In this document: piece after piece, positions 1-9,269 of the stretch | Layout of the letters: each line of letters begins with the position of its first letter | Numbering within the stretch: position 1 is the stretch's first letter | Assembly: GCF_029433115.1 (NCBI RefSeq) | Contig: NZ_JARNTV010000008.1 | Span: 1-55,000, forward strand | DNA length: 55,000 bases | Origin: Sphingomonas sp. AOB5 | GTDB taxonomy: Bacteria > Pseudomonadota > Alphaproteobacteria > Sphingomonadales > Sphingomonadaceae | Reading direction: 5' to 3' | Notes under the pieces: model-generated | Database searches by the model: none | What the model saw: only the letters and a program-made list of their open reading frames with translations | What the model was told of the DNA's origin: nothing | Position numbers and translations under genes: made by a program

Positions 1-726
1 GGCACCCGCACGCCGATCCCGCGCGAAGGCCCGCGCGAGGTCCGCGAACTCGCCGGCGCGCTGGACGCGATGCAGAGCCGCATCCTCGAACAGGCCGAAG
101 GGCGCACCACGATGCTGGCCGCCATTGCGCACGACATGGGCACGCCGATCACCCGCCTCGCCTTCTGGGTCGAGCAATTGCCCGACGCCGCGCGCGACCG
201 CGCCAATGCCGATATCGACGAGATCCGCGCGATGCTCGCCACCGTGCTGCGCTTCGCCCGCGACGAGCGCGCCGACGCCCGCGACCGGATCGAGCTGGGC
301 AGCCTGATCGAAAGCCTGGTCGACGACATGACCGCCGCCGGCACGCCGGTCGACATGGAGTCCGGCCCCCGCGTCGTGCTGCGCGGGGATTCGCAGTCGC
401 TTCGCCGGCTGTTCGCGAACCTGATCGAGAATGCGGTGCGCTACGGGAAAGTGGCGAACATCGCCTACAGCGCAGCCGATCCGGGATGGGTAGAGGTGTC
501 GGTCTCGGATCGCGGCCCCGGATTCCCGGCGAACCCCGAATCCCTGTTCACCCCGTTCGTACGCGGCGAATCCTCGCGCAACCGCGCGACCGGCGGCACC
601 GGCCTGGGCCTCGCCATCGTCCGATCGATCGCGGAGGCGCATGGCGGCACCGTCAGCCTCGAGAACCGCACCGAGGGCGGCGGATGCGTGCGGGTGCGCT
701 TGCCGGTGGAGCCTGCAAACAACTGA
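1..726 (+). CDS. sensor histidine kinase, C-terminal part (5' end outside window)
   Basis: The frame is open from base 1, so the gene begins upstream; 241 residues are visible. The first ~25 residues look like the end of a HAMP linker. The H-box IAHDMGTPITRL has the phospho-accepting His at visible residue 44. The ATPase domain follows with an N-box (NLIENAVRYG), a G1 box (DRGPGFP) and a G2 box (GGTGLGLAIV). This is the EnvZ/CpxA/QseC-like layout of a membrane kinase, so an N-terminal sensor and membrane segments are expected off the left edge. Its response regulator probably also lies to the left, because the next gene on the right is unrelated. The signal it senses cannot be inferred. Confidence 0.9.
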   Translation, partial: GTRTPIPREGPREVRELAGALDAMQSRILEQAEGRTTMLAAIAHDMGTPITRLAFWVEQLPDAARDRANADIDEIRAMLATVLRFARDERADARDRIELGSLIESLVDDMTAAGTPVDMESGPRVVLRGDSQSLRRLFANLIENAVRYGKVANIAYSAADPGWVEVSVSDRGPGFPANPESLFTPFVRGESSRNRATGGTGLGLAIVRSIAEAHGGTVSLENRTEGGGCVRVRLPVEPANN

Positions 727-802
727 AATTTTTGTGCGATGCCGCGAAATTCGCGGATGCATTTGCGCGTGCAGTTCGGTGCCACACCACGAGGCACACC
801 GA

Positions 803-1708
803 ATGCACGATCTGCACGATCACGATCTGGGACTGGCGCACGACCTGAAGGCGCTGGCTGCGCTGACCAGCCGCCGCCGGGCGCTGCGCTGGTTCGCAGG
901 CGCCGGCACCGCCGCGATGCTGACCAGCTGCGACAGCGGCGGCACGACGACCGGCACGAGCGGTACCACCGCGACGCCGACCCCGACCCCGACCCCGACC
1001 CCGACTCCCACCACCACGCCGACACCTACGCCAACGCCGACCACCACCGGCTGCATCGCCGATCCGTCCGAGACCGGCGGCCCCTATCCGGCCGACGGGA
1101 CCAACACGTCGAGCGGCACCACCTCGAACGTGCTGACCGCCGCGAACGTCGTGCGCAGCGATATCCGCTCGAGCTTCGTCGGATCGTCCACCGCCACCGC
1201 GGCGGGCGTGCAGCTGACCATCACGCTGACGGTGGTGAACGTGAACGCCGCCTGCGCGCCGCTGGCGGGCTATGCCATTTATCTGTGGCACTGCACCCGC
1301 GACGGGAAATACTCGCTCTACGACCTGCCCGCCGAAAGCTATCTGCGCGGCGTGCTGGTGACCGATGCCAATGGGCAGGTGACCTTCACCACCATCTTCC
1401 CCGGCTGCTATTCCGGGCGCTGGCCGCACATGCACTTCGAGGTGTTCTCGAGCCTCGCGACCGCGACCGGCGGCCGCTATGCGGTGCTCACCTCGCAGCT
1501 CGCCATGCCCAGCGCGACCTGCACCCAGGTTTACAATAACGCCACCGGCTATTCGGCCAGCATCAGCGCCTTCGCGGGCGTCACGCTCAACGGCGACAAT
1601 GTGTTCGGCGACAATAGTTCGGCACAGATCGCCCAGCAGACCCCGACGATGAGCGGATCGGTCGCGGCCGGCTACACCGCCAGCGCGGTGATCGGAATCG
1701 CACGGTGA
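803..1708 (+). CDS. exported intradiol ring-cleavage dioxygenase-like lipoprotein
   Basis: A 301-residue protein. The ATG at 803 has GAGG eight bases upstream. The N-terminus carries a Tat-like SRRRALRWF motif, a hydrophobic stretch and a lipobox-like LTSC, so export and lipid attachment are likely. A Thr-Pro repeat linker of about 25 residues leads to a domain with the extradiol-unlike, intradiol pattern: YLRG..VTD..G.VTF.TIFPG.Y.GR, then HMH. Tyr203, His209 and His211 fit three of the four ferric-iron ligands of protocatechuate 3,4-dioxygenases, and Tyr170 (in KYSLYD) could be the fourth. Cytoplasmic family members cleave catechols. Exported single-domain members are common but their substrates are mostly unknown. 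No aromatic-pathway genes lie nearby. Confidence 0.85.
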   Translation: MHDLHDHDLGLAHDLKALAALTSRRRALRWFAGAGTAAMLTSCDSGGTTTGTSGTTATPTPTPTPTPTPTTTPTPTPTPTTTGCIADPSETGGPYPADGTNTSSGTTSNVLTAANVVRSDIRSSFVGSSTATAAGVQLTITLTVVNVNAACAPLAGYAIYLWHCTRDGKYSLYDLPAESYLRGVLVTDANGQVTFTTIFPGCYSGRWPHMHFEVFSSLATATGGRYAVLTSQLAMPSATCTQVYNNATGYSASISAFAGVTLNGDNVFGDNSSAQIAQQTPTMSGSVAAGYTASAVIGIAR

Positions 1709-1820
1709 TGCCGTGCGGGTGGCGGCCCTTCCGCTTTCCGGCCTTGCAGCACGGGAGGGCCGCCGCCGCTGAATGAACTCGACTAGCCTCTCCTGCCGTT
1801 GCGCAGAGAGGAGCGTGATC

Positions 1821-1937
1821 GCGGCCCGTTCTCCCCTGTAGGGGCCGCGCCACGCTGGAGGGAGCCTTTCTCGCCCTTCTGTGCCCCCTGGGCGAAGAAA
1901 GGCTTCCTCCCTGAATTGTCGCTCCGGGGGGAGCGAC
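1821..1937. other. gene-free region with three consecutive hairpins
   Basis: The 303 bases between the dioxygenase and the next gene (1709-2011) contain no convincing gene. Three inverted repeats follow one another: GCGGCCC 1821-1827 with GGGCCGC 1842-1848; an imperfect ~20-base pair of arms at 1857-1876 and 1890-1911 built on GAGCCTTTCT/AGAAAGGCT; and GTCGCTCC 1918-1925 with GGAGCGAC 1930-1937. None is followed by a T-run, so they are not classic terminators. They may form a structured 5' leader for the gene at 2012 or be decayed intergenic repeats. Confidence 0.4.
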
Positions 1938-2011
1938 GGCGCCCTGCTCGCGGGACCCGGCAGCCTCCTGACGGGCTATCCGGCGGGCGGGGCGCTGATA
2001 TAGGTGGCGCG

Positions 2012-3202
2012 ATGGCGCCCACACCGGACAATCCCAGCCCCGAATTCCGCTTCGTCTGCGCCGCCTGCCGCTGGCCGCGCGCGGCACGCGACGGGGCGGT
2101 GTGCGAAGCCGCCGCGGTGCCAGGGATCGACTGGAGCCGGGTGGCGCAGATCACCAAGCGCCATCGCGTCTGGGGCCTGGTCGCCGATGCGGTCCGCGCG
2201 TCGAAGATCCCCGTCCCGCTCGAACTCGACAAGGCGCTGTCCGAACAGGCCGGGCGGATCGCGCGGCAGAATCTGGGTGCGGCGGCAGAGACCAAGCGGC
2301 TCGGCGCGATGCTCGATGCGGCGGGGATCGACTGGATCACCTTCAAGGGGCTGCCCGTCGCGATCCAGGGCTATGGCAATCTGTCGGTGAAGACCGCGAA
2401 CGATATCGATATCCTGATCCCCGTCGCGGGCGCCGAACGCACCGCAGCGCTGTTCCGCGAGGCCGGCTATGTCCGCTTCTCGCCCGGCCCGGAGATCGCC
2501 GACGATCAGGTCGCGGCTTGGATGCAGGTCTCGAAGGAAACCGGCTGGCGGCATCCGGGCAACGGTTTGATCGTAGAACTGCACAGCCGCTTGCTGCAGA
2601 ACCCCGCGCTGCTGCCACAGGCCGCGCTGGACGCCCCGCGCAAGCGCATCGCGATCGCGCCCGGCCTCGACGTGCCGACCATGGGCGATGCCCTGCTCTT
2701 CCCCTATCTCTTCGCGCACGGCGCCCATCATGGCTGGTTCCGCCTGAAATGGCTGGCCGACGTCAACGCGCTGCTCGCGGCCGATCCGCTCGGGCCCGAG
2801 ACACGCTATCGTGAAGCAAAGGCGATGGGCGTCGGGCGTTGCGCGGCGCAGGGGCTGTTGCTGTTGCACGAGATGCTCGGCCTCGACCTGTCGCCGGCCT
2901 TCGCGAAGGAACTGCGCGCCGATGCGGCGCATCGAAGGCTGGTGCGCATCGCCAAGGCGTGTCTCGGCGGCGAATTCGAAGCGAAGGACCATGCCAGCCC
3001 GATGGCGCGATCGATGCTGCCGGTGCTTGCCGCCGGCCTGCTGCTGCGTCCCGGCATCGGCTACAAGCTGAGCGAACTGGGCGCGTTGGCGGCCAACCCT
3101 GCGGACCGGGCCACGGGGCGTCTGCCCAAATCCCTGTCTTTCCTCTATCCCGTGCTGGGCGGCGTGCGATGGACGCGCCGGATGCTGGGGAGGAAGCCAT
3201 GA
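2012..3202 (+). CDS. nucleotidyltransferase-fold family protein (NTP_transf_5-like)
   Basis: A 396-residue protein. The ATG at 2012 is the first start after the gene-free leader; the open frame runs further back but crosses hairpin DNA. The signature is FKG (about residues 111-113) followed by NDIDIL (about 130-135), with the acidic pair spaced as in the divergent nucleotidyltransferase family PF14907. Conserved His-rich and Trp-rich stretches follow in the helical C-terminal half. Family members occur beside HprK-like kinases and in lasso-peptide clusters, where the pseudomycoidin homologue has been linked to modification of a phosphoserine. A second, shorter relative lies at 31775-32797. 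The stop overlaps the start of the permease gene (ATGA), so the two are translationally coupled. Substrate unknown. Confidence 0.75.
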   Translation: MAPTPDNPSPEFRFVCAACRWPRAARDGAVCEAAAVPGIDWSRVAQITKRHRVWGLVADAVRASKIPVPLELDKALSEQAGRIARQNLGAAAETKRLGAMLDAAGIDWITFKGLPVAIQGYGNLSVKTANDIDILIPVAGAERTAALFREAGYVRFSPGPEIADDQVAAWMQVSKETGWRHPGNGLIVELHSRLLQNPALLPQAALDAPRKRIAIAPGLDVPTMGDALLFPYLFAHGAHHGWFRLKWLADVNALLAADPLGPETRYREAKAMGVGRCAAQGLLLLHEMLGLDLSPAFAKELRADAAHRRLVRIAKACLGGEFEAKDHASPMARSMLPVLAAGLLLRPGIGYKLSELGALAANPADRATGRLPKSLSFLYPVLGGVRWTRRMLGRKP

Positions 3203-4467
3203 GCGAAGCGAAGCGGATCAAGTCGATCCTCGGCGGTTCGGCGGGCAATCTGGTCGAATGGTATGACTGGTATGCCTATGCGGCCTTCACCGCCTATCTC
3301 GCCCCGCATTATTTCCCCAAGGGCGATCCGGTCGCGACCCAGCTCAACGCCTGGGCGATCTTCGCGGTAGGCTTCTTCATGCGCCCGATCGGCGGCTGGC
3401 TGATGGGCGTCTATGGCGACCGGCATGGGCGCAAGGCGGGGCTGACGCTGTCGGTGACGCTGATGTGCCTCGGCTCGCTGATGATCGCGATCACGCCGGG
3501 GTACGAGACCATCGGCGCATGGGCGACGATCTCGCTGGTCGTGGCACGCCTGATCCAGGGCCTGTCGCTGGGCGGCGAGTATGGCGCCAGCGCCACCTAT
3601 CTCTCCGAAATGGCGGGCAAGCAGCGCCGCGGTTTCTTCTCCAGCTTCCAATATGTCACGCTGATCTCGGGTCAGCTGATCGCGCTGTGCGTGCTGATCC
3701 TGCTCCAGAGCGTGATGGCGAAGGAGGATCTGTCCGACTGGGGCTGGCGCATTCCCTTCCTGGTCGGCGCGATGCTGGCGGTGATCGTCTTCTGGCTGCG
3801 CCGCAAGCTGCCCGAGACCGAGAGCTTCGCGAAGCGCGAGGCGGGTCAGCAATCGGGCATGTTCGCGCTGATCAAGCATCATCCGCGCGAGGCGATGGTG
3901 GTCGTCCTGCTCACCGCGGGCGGCACGCTCGCCTTCTATGCCTATTCGATCTACCTGCTGACGTTCCTGAGCAATACCAGCGGCTTCAGCAAGGAAGTCT
4001 CGACCCAGATCAACGCCGCGGCCCTGTTCGTCTTCATGTGCCTGCAGCCACTGGCGGGCGCACTGTCCGACCGGATCGGGCGCAAGCCGCTGATGATCGG
4101 CTTCGGCGTGCTGGGCGTGATCTTCACCTGGCCGATCTTCACCACGCTGGAGACGGTCAGCACCCCCGTCGGCGCCTTCCTGCTGATGACCGCCGCGCTG
4201 GTGATCGTCACCGGCTACACCTCGATCAACGCGGTGGTGAAAGCCGAACTGTTTCCCGCGCATATCCGCACGCTGGGCGTCGCCCTGCCCTATGCGCTGG
4301 CGAACGCGATCTTCGGCGGGACCGCACCTGCGATGGCGCTGAAGTTCAAGGAATGGGGCTGGGAACGCGGCTTCTATCTCTACGTCACCGCGATGATAGC
4401 CATCTCGCTGGTGACCTACCTGACGATGCGCGACACGCAGAAGCATTCGAAGATATTGGAGGATTAA
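3199..4467 (+). CDS. kgtP: MFS metabolite:H+ symporter, 2-oxoglutarate permease type
   Basis: A 422-residue inner-membrane transporter with about 12 membrane segments. It matches the MHS subfamily strongly: NLVEWYDWY in the first helix, the inter-helix motif GDRHGRKAGL, MRPIGGW, LIQGLSLGGEYG.SATY and the second-half repeat SDRIGRKPL. The pattern closely follows E. coli KgtP, which imports 2-oxoglutarate with a proton, although related proteins carry citrate, proline or shikimate. The start overlaps the previous stop by four bases. The stop codon lies at the first bases of a palindromic repeat that probably ends the transcript. Specificity for 2-oxoglutarate is inferred from family resemblance only. 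Confidence 0.88.
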   Translation: MSEAKRIKSILGGSAGNLVEWYDWYAYAAFTAYLAPHYFPKGDPVATQLNAWAIFAVGFFMRPIGGWLMGVYGDRHGRKAGLTLSVTLMCLGSLMIAITPGYETIGAWATISLVVARLIQGLSLGGEYGASATYLSEMAGKQRRGFFSSFQYVTLISGQLIALCVLILLQSVMAKEDLSDWGWRIPFLVGAMLAVIVFWLRRKLPETESFAKREAGQQSGMFALIKHHPREAMVVVLLTAGGTLAFYAYSIYLLTFLSNTSGFSKEVSTQINAAALFVFMCLQPLAGALSDRIGRKPLMIGFGVLGVIFTWPIFTTLETVSTPVGAFLLMTAALVIVTGYTSINAVVKAELFPAHIRTLGVALPYALANAIFGGTAPAMALKFKEWGWERGFYLYVTAMIAISLVTYLTMRDTQKHSKILED

Positions 4468-4591
4468 ATCCTCCCCGGAGGGGGAGGTGGCAGCGTAGCT
4501 GACGGAGGGGGCGCCGCGGGCGATATCGCTTGGGGCAAGCCCCCTCCACCGCTTCGCGGTCCCCCTCCCCCTCCCCCTCCGGGGGAGGATT
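4467..4591 (+). repeat. palindromic intergenic repeat, copy A
   Basis: About 125 bases bounded by AATCCTCCCC...GGGGGAGGATT inverted ends. Inside lie a GGCAGC..GCTGACGGAGGGG block on the left and a CCCCTCCACCGCTTCGCGG block on the right. Two further copies are at 17654-17780 (inverted) and 39898-40023 (same orientation). This copy has an extra run of CCCCCT units near its right end. It fills the gap between kgtP (+) and the receiver gene (-), which converge, so it can act as a bidirectional terminator or mRNA 3'-end stabiliser. No gene lies in the rest of the gap up to 4746. Confidence 0.9.
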
Positions 4592-4746
4592 TCTCGGCCT
4601 TGAAATGTTGGATTTCGCCTGCTTTGGCTCAGCGCGCTCCGCCGGCCGGGGCCGCTCTTTGAAACCGCCAGACCCCATTGCCGCAGATATGCGCGATAGG
4701 GCCGGACCAGTATGAAGCTAGTGTGAAGTTCCGCGCGGCCAGAACG

Positions 4747-5136
4747 TCAGAGGATCATGCCGCCGCCGCCGCGGATCGCCAGCACGCGGCCGATCGAATC
4801 AAACAGCGCGTCCATCGCCACCGGCTTGAACAGCACATCGTCCGCGCCCGCATCCAGGCAGCGCTCGCGCAGGTCGGCACCGGTGTCAGCCGTGACCACG
4901 ATAACCGGCAGGTTCGCCTTCTCGTCGGTGCGTGCGCGGATGTGACGAATCGCTTCGATGCCGTCCATGCCGGGCATGCGCAGGTCCATCAGCACGACAT
5001 CGAATTCCTCATATTCGATGCGCGCAAGACCTTCCTCGGCGAGACCGGCTTCCGCCATGGTCGCACCTGCCACGTCGAGCATGTCTTTCACGACCCGACG
5101 GTTCATCGGATCGTCCTCGATGAAGAGGATATTCAT
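4747..5136 (-). CDS. single-domain response regulator (receiver, CheY-like)
   Basis: A 129-residue protein made only of a receiver domain. Asp8 and Asp9 (IEDDP) form the Mg site, Asp51 (VLMDLRMPG) is the phosphorylation site, and the switch Thr in VVTA and Lys in FKP are present. AAGAGG lies nine bases before the ATG. It follows the TPR histidine kinase gene on the same strand with a 66-base gap. That kinase has only a degenerate receiver of its own, so this protein is a likely phosphorylation partner. With no output domain it should act by protein contact or as a phosphate sink. Confidence 0.92.
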   Translation of the reverse strand: MNILFIEDDPMNRRVVKDMLDVAGATMAEAGLAEEGLARIEYEEFDVVLMDLRMPGMDGIEAIRHIRARTDEKANLPVIVVTADTGADLRERCLDAGADDVLFKPVAMDALFDSIGRVLAIRGGGGMIL

Positions 5137-5202
5137 TCGTTGCAGCCTCTTGCGGGCCAGTGAAATTGAGCGACCGTTTTCATTCCGTGTCCCGCTATCG
5201 TC

Positions 5203-7671
5203 TCAAGCCGCGCGCGAAACAAGCGGCCCGGAGCCAGGAGTGCCCGAATTTTCTTCCGTCTGCGGAATCAGCGCCTCGATCAAAGCGGCTCCGGCAACAG
5301 GTTTTTCAATGACTTGGCCCACGCCACTGCCTTTCAGAGAGGTCATGACCGCTTCGTCGGGTTTCATCCACAAAATTGCACTAGCTGCCCCGATTTCGCC
5401 CGCCGCGGCCGCCAGCCCCGCCAGAACCCCGAACGGATCGTCGCCCGCCGCCTTCAGCGTGGCTTCGTCGACCAGCAATTGCGTGACACCCCCGGCCTTC
5501 AGCGCTTCCAGCGCTTCGTCGGGCGTCGCCAGGAACTTCAGCGCACCCACCCGCGGCTCGAACAACGTCTTCAACATCGAACGCGCGATCGGATTGCGGT
5601 CCAGAATCAGCATCATGCCGCTCGCGCCGCTGGGTGCCTCCACTTCCGGAGCTTCGGCGGGGACCAAGGGCAGATCGACGGTGAACTTCGATCCGCTGCC
5701 CTCGGCGCCGTCCACCGCGATGTCGCCACCCATGGCGCGGGCAAGGTTGCGGCAGATGGTCAGGCCCAGGCCGGTGCCGCCGAACTTACGCGTGGTGCCC
5801 GAATCGGCCTGCTTGAACGATTCGAATATCTCGTCGCGCTTCTCCGCCGGGATGCCGATGCCGGTATCGGTGATCTCCAGCTTCAGGCGGCGCGCATCGC
5901 CTTCGCCCTCGGCCGTGGCGCGGACGCTGACGCCGCCCGCCTCGGTGAACTTGATCGCGTTGGACAGCAGGTTGAACACGATCTGGCGCAGGCGGCCGGC
6001 ATCGCTGACGATCCAGTGCGGCGCGTGGCTCAGGTGCAGGTTGAACGCCAGCCCCTTGGCCCGCGCCTGTTCTTCCCAGATCCGCGTTACTTCCTTCAGC
6101 GTGGCGCACAGGTCCATCGGCGCGGCGTCGACGGTCAGATTGCCTGTCTCCATCTTCGCCACGTCGAGGATATCGTCGACCAGGCTGCGCATGGTCATCC
6201 CCGCGCCATGGACGATGCCGATCCGGTCGCGGATCGACGGGTCGAGCCGCTGGTCGTGCAGCATCACCTGCGTCATGCCCAAGATGCCGTTCAGCGGCGT
6301 GCGGATCTCGTGGCTGGTGGTCGCCAGGAACTCGGTCTTGGCCTTCAGCGCCTTTTCCAGCGCGACATTGGTCTCACCCAGCACGATGTTGGCGTCGCGC
6401 ACCTTGTTGCGGCTGCGGCGGATGCTGATCAGGCCCCATGCCAGCGCCGCCATCACGATAAGGCTGGCAGCGCCGAGGCTGAGGAACAGATTGCGCTGAT
6501 ATTCGGCGGTGCGGCGCTCAGTCTCGGCCTTCATCTCGGCGATGCGAGCCTTCTGACCCTCGTCGTTGAACTCGGCCGAGCTCAGCGCGGTGCTGAAGGT
6601 CGTGGCGACCTTCGCGGCCTCGTCCGTCAGTCGGCGCACCGCCTCGAGATGCTGGAGCGCCAGGCTGGTCTCGCCGGTCTTCTGGAAAATCTCATAGGCA
6701 AAGCGATGCGCGTCGAGAAAATTCGAGCTGGTCGTGGCCAGATCGACACCCTCGAAGGCCTGAACGATCAGGCCGCGCGCCCGCGCATAATCGCCGCGGC
6801 CCATCGCGACGCGCGCGGCAGTCGCGAGCAATTGCTGGCGAAAATTGCGGCTGTTTTCGCCTTTGGCGAGTGCGAAGCCACGCGCGAGGGTCGCTTCGGC
6901 TTCGTCGAGCCGCCCGTCTTCGACCTGAGCCCGGGCGATATTGCCGAGGATTCGCGCTTCGAGCAGCGGCTTTTCCATCTCGCGCGCGATCTTCAGCGCC
7001 TTGTTATACTCCGCTTCGGCCTCGCGATATTTGTTCAGCTCGAGCAGCATGTTGCCGCGGCTGTTGTACAGCGTCAGCGAAAGCGACGGATCCTTGTCAT
7101 AGGCCTCGGCCGCCTGACGATAATAATCCTCGGCGCGGTCATAGCCGTTGGCGGCGGAATAGAGGCTGCCGAGATAATGGAAGGCCAGCGCCTGGCTGCG
7201 CGCCTCGCCCAGCTGCTTGAAGATCTTGTACGCTTCCTGATAGCTGCCGAGCGCAAGCGCGGCCTTGCCGTCGTCCATCTGCAGCGATCCGAGCGACAGC
7301 AAAAGGTCGCCACGCAGCTTGATCGTCATGCCGCGCGTATCGGCCAGCGTCTGGGCGATGATCGGGCGCGCCTTGTCGACCTGGTTCAGCCGCAGATAGG
7401 CTTCGCTGGTCAGCCAGCGGGCCGTGGCAATGGCAACGGTGCGTTCCTGCCCCGGCGGCAGGCGGCTGGCGAGTTGCTCCGCGACCCCGGCGAGCCGCAG
7501 CCCTTCCTCGGGATCGGCGACCATCGTGGTGCGGGCGCGTTCCAGTGCGGCGTCGACCGGCGACTTGCCCTGCGGCGCAGGCGCAGCGGCGGTCTGCGCG
7601 ACCGCTTGTGCCGCCGGGAGGCAGCACAGCAGCGCGAGACACGCGGTCAGAAGGCGAATGGATGCACGCAT
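5203..7671 (-). CDS. TPR-containing hybrid sensor histidine kinase with degenerate receiver
   Basis: An 822-residue protein. It has a signal peptide (~1-26), a periplasmic array of tetratricopeptide-like helices (~55-350), a membrane segment (~398-416), a short coiled coil, HisKA with H-box SHEIRTPLNG (His454) and a full HATPase with N, G1 and G2 boxes. The C-terminal ~115 residues look like a receiver (LILDRNPIARSML, LLVDEATL, IEKPV) but lack the usual acidic pair and the phospho-Asp context, so this is probably a pseudo-receiver. The layout resembles periplasmic-TPR kinases that sense the envelope through protein contacts. It sits between an EAL gene upstream and a stand-alone receiver downstream, all on the minus strand and probably one unit. 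Confidence 0.92.
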   Translation of the reverse strand: MRASIRLLTACLALLCCLPAAQAVAQTAAAPAPQGKSPVDAALERARTTMVADPEEGLRLAGVAEQLASRLPPGQERTVAIATARWLTSEAYLRLNQVDKARPIIAQTLADTRGMTIKLRGDLLLSLGSLQMDDGKAALALGSYQEAYKIFKQLGEARSQALAFHYLGSLYSAANGYDRAEDYYRQAAEAYDKDPSLSLTLYNSRGNMLLELNKYREAEAEYNKALKIAREMEKPLLEARILGNIARAQVEDGRLDEAEATLARGFALAKGENSRNFRQQLLATAARVAMGRGDYARARGLIVQAFEGVDLATTSSNFLDAHRFAYEIFQKTGETSLALQHLEAVRRLTDEAAKVATTFSTALSSAEFNDEGQKARIAEMKAETERRTAEYQRNLFLSLGAASLIVMAALAWGLISIRRSRNKVRDANIVLGETNVALEKALKAKTEFLATTSHEIRTPLNGILGMTQVMLHDQRLDPSIRDRIGIVHGAGMTMRSLVDDILDVAKMETGNLTVDAAPMDLCATLKEVTRIWEEQARAKGLAFNLHLSHAPHWIVSDAGRLRQIVFNLLSNAIKFTEAGGVSVRATAEGEGDARRLKLEITDTGIGIPAEKRDEIFESFKQADSGTTRKFGGTGLGLTICRNLARAMGGDIAVDGAEGSGSKFTVDLPLVPAEAPEVEAPSGASGMMLILDRNPIARSMLKTLFEPRVGALKFLATPDEALEALKAGGVTQLLVDEATLKAAGDDPFGVLAGLAAAAGEIGAASAILWMKPDEAVMTSLKGSGVGQVIEKPVAGAALIEALIPQTEENSGTPGSGPLVSRAA

Positions 7672-7727
7672 TTCAGCGTCAGTCTTGCATACAGGGAATT
7701 AAGGCACCCCTAAAGCGCGGCTAGGGA

Positions 7728-9029
7728 TCAGGCGCGCTTCCAGAAACTTTCGGGGCGGATGAACGAATTCGCGCCGCCGGCGCCCGAGAAATAGCTGTCG
7801 TCGGCAAGGAACTGCCGGAACGCGTCGAAACCGAGCGGGCGCGAGATCAGATAACCCTGCACCATGTCGCATCCCATCACGCTGAGCAGCGCCAGCGCCG
7901 ACGGCGTCTCGACGCCTTCCGCGACGACTTCCATCTCCAGCGCATGCGCCAGATCTATGGTCGAACGGACGATCAGCGGATCGCGATTGCTGCTGGTGAG
8001 CTGCATCACGAACATCTTGTCGATCTTCAGTTCCTTGGCCGGAAGCTGCTTGAGATAGGCCAGCGACGAAAGGCCCGCGCCATAATCGTCGATCGCCAGC
8101 GTCACGCCGATCTCGGCAAAGCGGTTGAGGTGGCGGATCGCGCTTTCGGGATCGCGGATCACCGCGGTCTCGGTGATCTCGAAACCGATCTTGGCATCGG
8201 TGCTGCTCACGATCTCGCAGGCTTCCTCGACGAACGCCTTGTCCGCCAGCAGCACGCCGGAGATGTTGATGAACAGCGTCAGGTCCTGCCCGTCGCTCAC
8301 CAGCGTCTGCTGGTCCTGGATCACCTGACGCAGCGTCCACAAGGTCAGCGCCGAAATCTCGCCCGCCTGTTCGGCCACCGAAATAAAGTCGCTCGGCAGG
8401 ATCAGCCCGCGCACCGGATGTTCCCAGCGCACCAGCGCCTCGGCCGAGCTGATCTCCTGCCGGCGGACATGCACCTTGGGCTGATATTGCAGGAACATCT
8501 CGCCCGCGGCCATCGCCCGGGGCAGTTCGCGCATCAGGGTCAGCTTGTCGAACGCCAGATCGGCGCGCGACAGATCGAGCATCACCACCCGATTCTCGGC
8601 ATGAGCCTGCTCCAGCGCCGATTCGGCAGCCTCGGCCAGCCGGACCTCGTCGCTTTCGGTCGACGGGGCGGCGGCGATACCGAACTGCAGGTTCAGCTGA
8701 TAGCCTTCGCCGTCCAGGTCGATCGGGCGCTGGAACGCCTGACGGACGCGATCGATATCGGCAGCGGCCGCTTCGCAGCTGTCACGCTCGAACGCGATCT
8801 CGACGATCGCGCGGCCGGCGATGCTGATTCGCACATCGTGACACAGCTCGGCGATGCGATCCGAAACGTCATGGACCAGCGCATCGGCGCGCGGGCGGCC
8901 CAGATGGCGGCGCAGCGTGGTGAAATTGTCGATCTGGCAAAGCACCAGAATCCGCCAGAAACGGCCCTCCGGACGGCGGTCGCCGCGGCCGGATCGCGCG
9001 GTCGTCGGACGGCGCGGGATATGGTGCAT
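7728..9029 (-). CDS. c-di-GMP phosphodiesterase (degenerate GGDEF plus EAL domain)
   Basis: About 433 residues from the ATG at 9029. The reading frame continues to 9251, with another ATG at 9164, but that stretch reads like hairpin-rich non-coding DNA. The N-terminal ~165 residues have the GGDEF fold without the GGDEF signature. The EAL domain keeps the metal and catalytic motifs: [38 protein letters not shown] and QGY. It should hydrolyse c-di-GMP to pGpG, possibly tuned by the inactive GGDEF part. Only 56 bases separate it from the TPR kinase, suggesting a shared transcript. A CtrA-type box at 9279-9293 lies upstream. Confidence 0.85.
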   Translation of the reverse strand: MHHIPRRPTTARSGRGDRRPEGRFWRILVLCQIDNFTTLRRHLGRPRADALVHDVSDRIAELCHDVRISIAGRAIVEIAFERDSCEAAAADIDRVRQAFQRPIDLDGEGYQLNLQFGIAAAPSTESDEVRLAEAAESALEQAHAENRVVMLDLSRADLAFDKLTLMRELPRAMAAGEMFLQYQPKVHVRRQEISSAEALVRWEHPVRGLILPSDFISVAEQAGEISALTLWTLRQVIQDQQTLVSDGQDLTLFINISGVLLADKAFVEEACEIVSSTDAKIGFEITETAVIRDPESAIRHLNRFAEIGVTLAIDDYGAGLSSLAYLKQLPAKELKIDKMFVMQLTSSNRDPLIVRSTIDLAHALEMEVVAEGVETPSALALLSVMGCDMVQGYLISRPLGFDAFRQFLADDSYFSGAGGANSFIRPESFWKRA

Positions 9030-9269
9030 GAAGCGGGCTTCGGTCCTGCGCGGCGAGCCGTCGCCGGTGGATACGGTGCTGCGTTCCCCGCTCACGCCGG
9101 GACCCGCCGTGGCGGGGAGAGGCACGCCCTTATCTGGCGCGGGAGGCTCTATCCTTGCCGACATCTGTACCGTGACTAGCCCTTCACCCTTGAAAGAAGG
9201 GTTAAGCGAACGCTGTCCTTGACCCGCCCAAATCCCTGACAACGCGCTCAATCCGCAGAAACCCGTATT

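Noticed and set aside
9030..9251. N-terminal extension of the EAL gene to 9251
   Set aside because: The sequence is hairpin-like (CCCCGC...GCGGGG) and has no domain; the ATG at 9029 gives a complete protein, though 9164 cannot be excluded.
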